From JAGDZR01 sp049115695 (GTDB lineage: Bacteria; Bacteroidota; Bacteroidia; Cytophagales; Cyclobacteriaceae), in assembly GCA_049115695.1 (NCBI GenBank), contig JAGDZR010000016.1:1-64000 (forward strand): a DNA stretch of 64,000 bases. The letters are read 5' to 3'. Each line of letters opens with the position of its first letter. The first letter of the stretch is position 1. Both the position numbers and the translations under genes were made by a program. A model generated the notes under the pieces. It made no database searches. It was given only the letters and a program-made list of their open reading frames with translations, and was not told the origin of the DNA. This document shows, one piece after another, positions 43,386 through 51,261 of this stretch.

Positions 43386-44168
43386 ATGAGATTTTCAACA
43401 TTCAAAGAAAGATGGCACTCAGTCCTTGCATCCATACTGGGAAAAATCCCAGGCATTACCCGATTGTATTATCGCCTTTTCTATTCTCCAACCCCAAACA
43501 CTACATCATTCAAAATCAATGAATCAGCTAGGCAGATCAGCGACTTTACTTTTCTGCAAATAGGTGGTAATGATGGTTTTATCAATGATCCAATTTTCAA
43601 GCTGATTAAGAAATACAACTGGTCGGGTGTTATTGTGGAACCCCAAACATGGGTGTTTAACAATCGGCTCAAGAGAACCTATCTCAATGATAGTCGCGTC
43701 AAACTCGAACATGTGGCCATTGATAAGGAACCAGGTACAAAAAAATTGTATAAGCTGTCCATCACCGATGCTCGTTGGGCCACCGGATTGGCTACATTTG
43801 ATCGTGAAACGCTGGTCAATCAAATAGAAAGAAACTACGTGGACAGACGTGCCAGCAGGGATGGACTGTCCACACCGAGCAATACGGATGATTATATAGT
43901 TCATGAGGAAGTAGCATGTACTACCATTACCCACCTGCTGAAGAAACACAAATTTGAAAAACTTGACCTCCTACAGATTGATACGGAAGGTTATGATTTT
44001 GAGATCATAAAGACCATTGACTTTGATTTTATAAAACCTCGCATTGTTTGCTTTGAAATGATGCACCTCAGTGATTCGGATAAGCAAGCTTGTGAAGCCT
44101 TATTCGAGCAACATGGTTATAGATTTGAAGCAATTAATAGTGATGGCATTGCAGTGCTTCATGAATGA
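43386..44168 (+). CDS. FkbM family methyltransferase
   Basis: This 260-residue AdoMet-dependent methyltransferase has the FkbM core LQIGGNDGFINDPIF (motif I), VEPQTWVF, and LLQIDTEGYDFEIIK. Such enzymes often O-methylate sugars or lipids. The ATG at 43386 is preferred over an upstream TTG. The next gene, an MlaE-type permease, starts 15 bp after, so an envelope-lipid context is possible. Confidence 0.9.
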   Translation: MRFSTFKERWHSVLASILGKIPGITRLYYRLFYSPTPNTTSFKINESARQISDFTFLQIGGNDGFINDPIFKLIKKYNWSGVIVEPQTWVFNNRLKRTYLNDSRVKLEHVAIDKEPGTKKLYKLSITDARWATGLATFDRETLVNQIERNYVDRRASRDGLSTPSNTDDYIVHEEVACTTITHLLKKHKFEKLDLLQIDTEGYDFEIIKTIDFDFIKPRIVCFEMMHLSDSDKQACEALFEQHGYRFEAINSDGIAVLHE

Positions 44169-44183
44169 TTATATTTGATCTCG

Positions 44184-44915
44184 ATGAAAGCATTAGGACA
44201 TTTTCTCATATTTCTTTACGATACTCATCGTCAAATCGAAAGCTTCCTTAGCCTGATGAGAAGTTTTGTAGAGGAATGTATTAAGGTAGGTTACAAATCA
44301 TTATTCATAGTCGTAATCATTTCCACCTTTACGGGTGCCGTCAGTGTCATTCAAACAGCCTTTAACCTTACTTCACCCTGGATACAGGATTACATCGTTG
44401 CAATGGTGGTCCGAGATTCAACCTTTTCTTTGATTCCCACTTTGATTGCGTTGGTATATGCAGGTAAAGTAGGTTCTCATATGTCGAGTGAACTGGGTAC
44501 CATGCAGATCTCTGAGCAAATTGATGCATTGGAGGTCATGGGAATCAACAGTAAGTCTTTTCTGGTACTTCCCAAAATCCTAGCTTCTTTGGTCATGTTT
44601 CCTATGCTGATTATCATCGGATGTTTTATGTCTATTTATGGAGGGTACGTAGCATCGACGCTTGGTTCGATTATTTCAGAACAAGATTACATTACAGGGA
44701 TCAGGGCAGATTTCAATGATTTTATAATAACGATCATCCTGGTGAAATCGCTCGTCTATTCGATCATGATCCCAGCGATCTCGAGTTACGAAGGTTACCA
44801 CACCTCTGGTGGAGCCCTGGAGGTTGGGAAGTCAAGCACCAGAGCGGTCATTAAGTGCTGCATTTCTGTATTGGCAGCCGATTTTATCCTGACTCAATTG
44901 ATGGCAGGCGGGTAA
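44184..44915 (+). CDS. mlaE: MlaE-type ABC transporter permease
   Basis: This 243-residue inner-membrane permease of the phospholipid/sterol (Mla/Ttg2B) transport family has motifs FTGAVSVIQTAF, ALVYAGKVGSHMSSELGTMQISEQIDALEVMG (in parts) and YGGYVAS, with about six helices. The usual ATPase (MlaF) and MCE (MlaD) genes are not adjacent here, since an Rrf2 gene follows. ATG 44184 is chosen over TTG 44175. Confidence 0.9.
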   Translation: MKALGHFLIFLYDTHRQIESFLSLMRSFVEECIKVGYKSLFIVVIISTFTGAVSVIQTAFNLTSPWIQDYIVAMVVRDSTFSLIPTLIALVYAGKVGSHMSSELGTMQISEQIDALEVMGINSKSFLVLPKILASLVMFPMLIIIGCFMSIYGGYVASTLGSIISEQDYITGIRADFNDFIITIILVKSLVYSIMIPAISSYEGYHTSGGALEVGKSSTRAVIKCCISVLAADFILTQLMAGG

Positions 44916-44947
44916 TTCATCAATCCACAAAATTTACCATTTAAGAA

Positions 44948-44968
44948 TGTGGATAACTATGTGGATAT
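44948..44968 (-). promoter_or_regulatory. Two DnaA boxes upstream of rrf2-nrdJ
   Basis: On the minus strand a perfect TTATCCACA (44948-44956) and a one-mismatch ATATCCACA (44960-44968) lie 12 bp apart. Another perfect box is at 48080-48088, in the last codons of nrdJ. DnaA controls ribonucleotide reductase genes in E. coli, so a similar role is possible. Confidence 0.4.
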
Positions 44969-45000
44969 CTTTATAATTTTAAATCAATAATCTTTTAATT

Positions 45001-45020
45001 TTAAGAGTCGCAAGTCTTAA
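45001..45020 (+). promoter_or_regulatory. Probable Rrf2 operator upstream of its own gene
   Basis: TTAAGAGTCGCAAGTCTTAA is a near-palindrome (arms TTAAGAGTCG and TTAAGACTTG). It lies 16 bp before the rrf2 start and matches the site before nrdJ at 45505. Confidence 0.6.
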
Positions 45021-45036
45021 TTAAGTTGTTAAACCA

Positions 45037-45483
45037 TTGAAAGTACTTAATCGCAGTTCAATTTATGCCATCAGAGCTTTACTCTATATTGATCGCTATG
45101 GGCTTAAGGATGAGTACACTAGCATCAATGAGATTTCTGACAAGCTGAACATCAGCTTTCATTTCCTGACCAAAATACTGCAGACTCTTAACAAAAATGG
45201 CATCATTAGTTCTTCTCGAGGACCTAGCGGTGGTGTACGACTTCAGAAAAGCACACATGATATTATCTTAAGCCAAATAGTGCTCCTATTTGAAGGAATG
45301 GGCTTTTTTGATGATTGTATGTTAGGATTACCTGGCTGTAGTAATGATAGCCCGTGCCCTGCTCATGATTTCTGGACAGACATCAAAACACAACTTAAAG
45401 ACAGACTAGACGAAAGTTCAATTGGCACTTTATCTAAACTGGAAGGCCGTATTGGTCTTTCAGAACTAGGTGAACCCTACTAA
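45037..45483 (+). CDS. Rrf2 family transcriptional regulator
   Basis: This 148-residue winged-helix regulator has family openings SSIYAIRALLYID and ISFHFLTKILQTLNKNGIISSSRGPSGGVRL (in parts), plus three cysteines (Cys94, 101, 107) in DDCMLGLPGCSNDSPCPAHDFW that can hold an Fe-S cluster as in NsrR/IscR. The start is TTG, chosen because it gives the normal family N-terminus. It sits 64 bp upstream of nrdJ, with matching palindromes before both genes. It probably senses redox state, NO or iron and controls nrdJ. Confidence 0.9.
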   Translation: MKVLNRSSIYAIRALLYIDRYGLKDEYTSINEISDKLNISFHFLTKILQTLNKNGIISSSRGPSGGVRLQKSTHDIILSQIVLLFEGMGFFDDCMLGLPGCSNDSPCPAHDFWTDIKTQLKDRLDESSIGTLSKLEGRIGLSELGEPY

Positions 45484-45504
45484 ACGAAAAAAATTTGAAT
45501 CCAT

Positions 45505-45524
45505 TTAAGAGTTTAAGCTCTTTA
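45505..45524 (+). promoter_or_regulatory. Probable Rrf2 operator upstream of nrdJ
   Basis: TTAAGAGTTTAAGCTCTTTA shares the palindromic pattern and first eight bases with the site at 45001-45020. It lies 23 bp before the nrdJ ATG, a position suited to repression. Confidence 0.55.
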
Positions 45525-45547
45525 TTACTTATTTAAACCAAAACCAA

Positions 45548-48088
45548 ATGACTGAAACGAATGTAAAACCTACTACCTACTCCCGGGAAGAAGTGTTAGT
45601 AACTAGTCTGGATTACTTCGCTGGCGATGAGCTTGCCGCCACAACATGGATCAATAAGTACTGTTTGCAAGACCAAAACGGTCAGTACCTTGAGCTCACG
45701 CCGGCCGACATGCACTTGCGCATGGCAAAGGAATTTGCTCGCATTGAATCACAACATCAATCTTCAAAAGTCACTAAAAAATTCTCCAAATATGGACAGC
45801 AACGCAAACCTCTGACTCAGGAAATCATTCATCGACTCTTTCAGGATTTTAAATACGTCATCCCTCAGGGCAGTGTAATGGCACTCTTAGGCAATAGTGC
45901 CGCCATTGGCTCATTGAGCAATTGTGTGGTCATCAAATCTCCAGCAGATTCATATGGCGGTATCCTATATACCGATCAACAGATAGCTCAATTATGCAAG
46001 CGACGCTGCGGTGTTGGATTTGACATATCTAGTATACGCCCAAAAGGCCTTCCGGTCCAGAATGCTGCTGGTTCTTCAAGTGGTGTAGTATCATTTATGG
46101 ATCGTTTTTCTAATACCACAAGGGAAGTAAGTCAGAACGGAAGACGGGGCGCACTTATGCTAACCATGGATATCCGACACCCTGACATTGAATCCTTCAT
46201 TGAGTCAAAAAAGGACTTGACCAAAGTCACGGGAGCAAATATTTCGATTAGAGTTTCCGACGAATTTATGCAGGCAGTTGAGACAGACGACACCTTTACG
46301 TTGCGTTGGCCAATTGATGCCGAGTCTCCATCACTTACCAAGGAAGTTAATGCACAACAGCTTTGGAGTAAAGTAATTACATGTGCGCATACTTCTGCAG
46401 AACCTGGGATCATTTTCTGGGATCAGCAGCACCATTACTCAACTTCATCCATTTATCCCGCATATCGCAATGACTCCACCAATCCATGTTCGGAAATTGC
46501 CATGCAAGGAGGTGACAGTTGTCGTTTGATGGCGCTCAATCTATTCAGTTTCGTCAATCAACCATTTACCTCAGAAGCTACATTTGATTTCGAAAAGTTC
46601 TATCAAATTACCTATGAAGCGCAGCGGCTCATGGATGATCTGGTATCTCTTGAATTAGAGTCTGTAGAGAAAATCTTATCGAAAATCGACGGAGACGCTG
46701 AAGCTGATTTGATCAAAAAGGTTGAACAGGATACTTGGAAAATGTTATATGAAAATGGAAAAAAGGGTCGCCGGACGGGCCTTGGCTTTACGGCATTGGC
46801 TGATGCCATGGCTGCTTTGGGCATCAAATTTGACTCTGACAAAGCCATTTCGACAATCGACGAGATCATGGCAACTAAGTGCAACGCTGAATTTGACAGT
46901 AGTATCGATATGTCGATTGAGCGTGGAAGCTTTGAAGGGTACGATCCCCAAATTGAAGAACAATCGACATTTGTAGACTTTTTCAAAACGAAATTTCCTG
47001 ACACCTACAAAAGAATGATCAAATATGGACGCAGAAATATTTCAATTTCGACGGTAGCACCAACAGGTACCGTATCACTCATGGCCCAAACTTCGTCCGG
47101 GATAGAACCGGTATTTATGCTGAGCTATAAGCGAAGGAGAAAAGTAGTGGATCCGGAGAATGCTGATATTTCCTTTACAGATGAGATGGGTGACCAGTGG
47201 GAAGAGTTTGATGTTTATCATCCAAAACTGAAAGAATGGATGGCACTCTATCCTGAAAAGGATTTCGATGAAAATCCATATCAGGGTGCCACGGCTAATG
47301 AAATTAGTTGGTCCAAGCGCGTTGAAATACAAAGCATCATTCAGCAATATGTTACGCATTCGATCAGCTCGACGATTAATTTACCATCCAACACACCCGT
47401 TTCAACAACCAATAAGATCTACATGGAAGCCTGGCGCAAAGGACTGAAGGGCATCACTGTTTATCGTGATGGTTCGAGGGCGGGAGTACTGGTAAAGAGC
47501 GATCATAAAGAAAAAGAAGACGAACATAAAATCGTAGATCGCATCGCGCCCAAAAGACCAATTGAATTGGATGCGAAAATTGTACGATTCAGAAATGAAA
47601 AAGACAATTGGATGGCGTTCATAGGCATGATGAATGACCGACCATATGAAATCTTCACAGGTCGTGCAGAGGATTCATTTGCCCTCCCTCCATATGTGGA
47701 CAATGGCTGGATCATCAAGAGCAAAGACCAAGAGAACAAGTCACGGTATGATTTTAGATACGTTGACAGTCAAGGTTATAATGTCACAATAGAAGGATTG
47801 AGTAGAAGTTTTTCAGAGGAGTTCTGGAATTACGCAAAGCTCATTTCAGGTATCCTCAGACATGGCATGCCAATGAAAGATGTCGTACACTTAATTGATA
47901 ATTTGAACCTAGACAGAGACTACATCAACACCTGGAAGAATGGTGTGAATCGAGCCTTACGGACTTTTATCCCCAATGGCACCAGAAGCAAAGATCACTA
48001 TTGTGAACATTGTGGAGACTCTGAGGGACTGGTTTATGAAGAGGGTTGCCTGAAATGCAAGAGTTGTGGGTTTACAAAATGTGGATAA
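45548..48088 (+). CDS. nrdJ: Adenosylcobalamin-dependent ribonucleotide reductase (class II)
   Basis: This enzyme makes deoxyribonucleotides using a B12 radical and needs no oxygen. The 846 residues show GSVMALLGNSAAIGSLSNCVV, RCGVGFDISSIRP, the active-site NPCSEIAMQGG (Cys314), ISTVAPTGTVSLM, and a C-terminal zinc ribbon HYCEHCGD..CLKCKSCGF that carries redox cysteines. The length is normal for bacterial NrdJ. No class I or III reductase is in the window. No B12 riboswitch is seen in the 64-bp upstream region; an Rrf2 operator is. Confidence 0.95.
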   Translation: MTETNVKPTTYSREEVLVTSLDYFAGDELAATTWINKYCLQDQNGQYLELTPADMHLRMAKEFARIESQHQSSKVTKKFSKYGQQRKPLTQEIIHRLFQDFKYVIPQGSVMALLGNSAAIGSLSNCVVIKSPADSYGGILYTDQQIAQLCKRRCGVGFDISSIRPKGLPVQNAAGSSSGVVSFMDRFSNTTREVSQNGRRGALMLTMDIRHPDIESFIESKKDLTKVTGANISIRVSDEFMQAVETDDTFTLRWPIDAESPSLTKEVNAQQLWSKVITCAHTSAEPGIIFWDQQHHYSTSSIYPAYRNDSTNPCSEIAMQGGDSCRLMALNLFSFVNQPFTSEATFDFEKFYQITYEAQRLMDDLVSLELESVEKILSKIDGDAEADLIKKVEQDTWKMLYENGKKGRRTGLGFTALADAMAALGIKFDSDKAISTIDEIMATKCNAEFDSSIDMSIERGSFEGYDPQIEEQSTFVDFFKTKFPDTYKRMIKYGRRNISISTVAPTGTVSLMAQTSSGIEPVFMLSYKRRRKVVDPENADISFTDEMGDQWEEFDVYHPKLKEWMALYPEKDFDENPYQGATANEISWSKRVEIQSIIQQYVTHSISSTINLPSNTPVSTTNKIYMEAWRKGLKGITVYRDGSRAGVLVKSDHKEKEDEHKIVDRIAPKRPIELDAKIVRFRNEKDNWMAFIGMMNDRPYEIFTGRAEDSFALPPYVDNGWIIKSKDQENKSRYDFRYVDSQGYNVTIEGLSRSFSEEFWNYAKLISGILRHGMPMKDVVHLIDNLNLDRDYINTWKNGVNRALRTFIPNGTRSKDHYCEHCGDSEGLVYEEGCLKCKSCGFTKCG

Positions 48089-48103
48089 TCAGAAGCATTG
48101 CAT

Positions 48104-48131
48104 AAAAGGTCTCGCATTTGCGGGACCTTTT
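48104..48131 (+). terminator. Rho-independent terminator after nrdJ
   Basis: AAAAGGTCTCGC pairs with GCGGGACCTTTT around a 4-nt loop. It lies 15 bp after nrdJ and serves its transcript; the convergent PorE-like gene ends at 48154. Confidence 0.88.
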
Positions 48132-48153
48132 CTTTGAACCGATAAAATCAAAC

Positions 48154-50079
48154 TTAAAACTCCACAATCTCAAATTCGGTACGCCTGTTTTTGGCTCTAC
48201 CGTCATCCGTAGTATTGTCGGCAATAGGTTGAGTTTCTCCATACCCCACAAATCTTACACGTGTTTCCTCAATGCCCGCGAGCACAAGATATTGCTGAAC
48301 GGCCTCAGCTCTCTTTTCTGACAATTTAAGATTGAGCTCGTCAGATCCAAGGTTATCCGTATGGCCACCGATTTCGATCACCATCGTGCCATTATCTTCA
48401 AGCAGATCAACAGCCTTATTCAGCTCCACGTAACTGATCGGCTTTAACTCAGCTCTCCCGCTTTCAAAGAAAATGTTGTTTAGGATTACCTTGGTGCCTT
48501 TCTCAATTGGCTCCAGGGCTATGTCATTGACAATCTCCTGATAACTAGTATCAGCAGGCAGCTCAAAACTCTGTGAAAAGAAGAAGAAGCCTTTACTACT
48601 GGCAGACACACTATAGTCTCTTCCAGCAGGCAGCACTACCAGGTACTCTCCACTGGAAGAATTACTCTTGTTCACACTCAGCAGCTCTCCTGTGTTAATG
48701 TCCTCGATCAATACAACAGCCCCAATCGGCTCTTGAGTTTTTACATTTGAAACAATCCCTTGTACTACCACTGTTGGTTTAGGTTTGAGCTCATCAGGAA
48801 GCTCTATTTGAAAAATATCATAATTGTCCGGGTCCAATCGGGATGAAGAAAAATACCCGATACCTTCAGCTGTAATGCTGAAATTAGTGTCATCTCCCTT
48901 TGAGTTTAGCGGAGCACCAAGATTGATGGGTTTGGACCATTTTCCCTTTTCGAATTTGCTATAGAATATGTCCATGCCACCATAACCGGGATGACCGCTT
49001 GAGGCATAATAAAGGGTCTTACCATCAGGTGCGAGGTATGGACTATTTTCGCTAAATGGGGTATTGACAAAACCTCCCAGATTTTGAGGAACTCCCCATA
49101 CACCCAAATGATTTTTCTCCACAACGTACAGATCAGATCCTCCATATCCCCCATTTCTGGCCGAGGTAAAAACGATCTTCATACCGTCAGAGCTGATTGA
49201 AGGTTGAGAATCCCACCCTTCGCTGTTCACAACATTACCCATATTCACTGGGTTGGTCCATTCAGTTCCCACCAACTGAGTAATGTATAGGTCACAATTA
49301 CCAATTTCCACCTCTGGTCCACATCGTACATAAACCATAGTTTGTCCGTCACCAGTAAATGCAGAACCAAAATCATCTCCAATTGAGTTGAGTGGTTCGG
49401 GTAACAATTGCGGTGCGCTCCAAAGGCTATCTACCAATTGTGAGTAGTACAGGTCCTCCCCAAAATCCATTGGCGAGTTGGCATCCGGATCATCAAAACC
49501 TCCCTGTCTGACACTAGTGAAATACAGCCGGGTGCCTGTCGGTGATACCTGAGGCATATAATCTCCAGAGGCACTGTTGATAGCAGTCAAAAGAATTGGA
49601 TCCTCCATTGTAGCTGCCATTGCCCTAATGGCAGCACTTTCACTTGCATAATTAAGCCTGTAAATGCCCTGATGTCTCTTTTGTTTGTTTTCAGGAATGT
49701 CCTTCACCCTGGCCAAATATTGATTTGCAGCGGCCTTTGCTTCCTCCCATTTCTCTGATTCAATCAAGGCTTTGCATTCATCAAAATACATCTTTGGGCT
49801 ATAATTAGGATTGATTGTTTTCAGTCGATCAAAAGAATAAACCGCCTCATCCCATCTTTTTGTATAATTGAAGGCTTGTGCCAAGGAATACCATGCATCC
49901 TGGTAATCATTCTTAATATTTACAGCCTCTTTCAATTTGTTGATCGCATTCTCAAAATCGCCCTTATTGAGCGCTCTCACACCAGTATAGTATGCGTCTT
50001 GCGCACTTTGTGAAAATGAAATCCACGTGCATAACATTAGTGCTGTAGTGATTGCTGTTCTTAGGAATTTTCTTATCAT
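48154..50079 (-). CDS. OmpA family protein with TPR, propeller and CRD domains (PorE-like)
   Basis: The 641 residues have a signal peptide, TPR repeats (about 25-130), a PD40/WD40-like propeller (about 165-400; repeats such as SSDGMKIVFTSARNGGYGGSD) and a carboxypeptidase-regulatory domain (about 420-500). A C-terminal OmpA domain binds peptidoglycan (about 530-640; IEIGGHTDNLGSDELNLKLSEKRAEAV in parts). This order is that of PorE, a periplasmic part of the type IX secretion system. Similar OmpA proteins also accompany PorP/SprF elsewhere, so the exact role is inferred. Confidence 0.85.
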   Translation of the reverse strand: MIRKFLRTAITTALMLCTWISFSQSAQDAYYTGVRALNKGDFENAINKLKEAVNIKNDYQDAWYSLAQAFNYTKRWDEAVYSFDRLKTINPNYSPKMYFDECKALIESEKWEEAKAAANQYLARVKDIPENKQKRHQGIYRLNYASESAAIRAMAATMEDPILLTAINSASGDYMPQVSPTGTRLYFTSVRQGGFDDPDANSPMDFGEDLYYSQLVDSLWSAPQLLPEPLNSIGDDFGSAFTGDGQTMVYVRCGPEVEIGNCDLYITQLVGTEWTNPVNMGNVVNSEGWDSQPSISSDGMKIVFTSARNGGYGGSDLYVVEKNHLGVWGVPQNLGGFVNTPFSENSPYLAPDGKTLYYASSGHPGYGGMDIFYSKFEKGKWSKPINLGAPLNSKGDDTNFSITAEGIGYFSSSRLDPDNYDIFQIELPDELKPKPTVVVQGIVSNVKTQEPIGAVVLIEDINTGELLSVNKSNSSSGEYLVVLPAGRDYSVSASSKGFFFFSQSFELPADTSYQEIVNDIALEPIEKGTKVILNNIFFESGRAELKPISYVELNKAVDLLEDNGTMVIEIGGHTDNLGSDELNLKLSEKRAEAVQQYLVLAGIEETRVRFVGYGETQPIADNTTDDGRAKNRRTEFEIVEF

Positions 50080-50210
50080 GTTTTAGAAATATGAAAATAA
50101 ATTACCTAATTCTATCAACATATAAAAACGAGGACCAACATTGCTACTCTGGAATTAAGCCATCATTCCTAAAGGAACCATAGTTAGTTTTTCTAAGGAT
50201 TTAAATCACA

Positions 50211-51182
50211 GTGACTAGATTTGAACTATTGCCCTCTGTATCGATGGATTTACTACTGCTTTTGGCTACCATAATTGGAGGATATCTTCTGATATTCTCA
50301 GGCATCAGCATTATCAAAAGTCAAAACGCTAAGTCAGTCTTCACTTTTATTGCTACGGGATCCCTGTCTGCAATCCTATTGGTAAATAATTTGGATTTAC
50401 CCTTTAACATCCAACCCATTTACTTACTTATTTGGCCAGCTGTTTATTTGTCCCTTTCAAACACCAGACTAAGAGCAGTGACCTCCATCTATCTTCTTCT
50501 GCCTCTCTTTGGAATCTTTTTGATGCAATCAGTATATAGTTGGTTCTTCGATTTCATTTATCTAATGACATTTAGCGTTTTCGGATTAATGATCATTCGA
50601 AATATTTGGAATATGGCCTCCACTCTTCGAAAGGCAGAACGAAATACAATGCTAGTCGGACTACTCACAATCTATTTTATCAGATGGTTAACACCACTCT
50701 TTGTCCTTGATCAAGAAATGGTGTTGCTCATTTTTCATCTTTGTTCAGGAGGATTTTTCATCGTACTCAGCGCATTTAGTATTCAATCCGTTCGTCCCGT
50801 CTCAATCCCAGTCTCGCTTGAATCACCGAACTACGACGAATGGATCAAAAGAAAAATAGAAATAGCTTTGGCTACCCACAAGCTCTACAAAACGCCTGAC
50901 TTGACCGTCCATGAGTTGTCATTACATCTGAATATGAAGTCGTCTGAACTATCAGCATTCATGAGCAATCGCATGGGTAAAAACTTCAATGACATTGTGA
51001 ATGAGTATCGGGTCAATGAAGTAAAGCGCCTGATGCAAAGTCCAACTACCGATCCAAAAGCAACATTAATAGAACTAGCCTACCAATCAGGATTTAACTC
51101 AAAGGCTACATTCAATCGAATATTCAAGCGTCATACAGGTATATCTCCAAGAGAGTTTCGCAATCAAGTCATAAAACCTTGA
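50211..51182 (+). CDS. Membrane-anchored AraC family regulator
   Basis: The 323 residues hold six to seven membrane helices (about 12-200) followed by an AraC helix-turn-helix domain (about 225-320; LTVHELSLHLNMKSSELSAFM, FNSKATFNRIFKRHTGISPREFR in parts). The start is a GTG; ATG at 50244 would begin directly at the first helix. It is 79 bp before an FtsX-type permease gene, which is a likely target. Confidence 0.88.
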   Translation: MTRFELLPSVSMDLLLLLATIIGGYLLIFSGISIIKSQNAKSVFTFIATGSLSAILLVNNLDLPFNIQPIYLLIWPAVYLSLSNTRLRAVTSIYLLLPLFGIFLMQSVYSWFFDFIYLMTFSVFGLMIIRNIWNMASTLRKAERNTMLVGLLTIYFIRWLTPLFVLDQEMVLLIFHLCSGGFFIVLSAFSIQSVRPVSIPVSLESPNYDEWIKRKIEIALATHKLYKTPDLTVHELSLHLNMKSSELSAFMSNRMGKNFNDIVNEYRVNEVKRLMQSPTTDPKATLIELAYQSGFNSKATFNRIFKRHTGISPREFRNQVIKP

Positions 51183-51261
51183 TTAATTAGTCTCAAAAAA
51201 AAAATGAGTCGTTCTGAGTGTTTCAAATGCATTTATTTGCTGAAAGTCAAATAGTCAAACA

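Noticed and set aside
44948..44968. Replication origin suggested by DnaA boxes
   Set aside because: Only two adjacent boxes, no AT-rich unwinding region or dnaA/dnaN neighbours.
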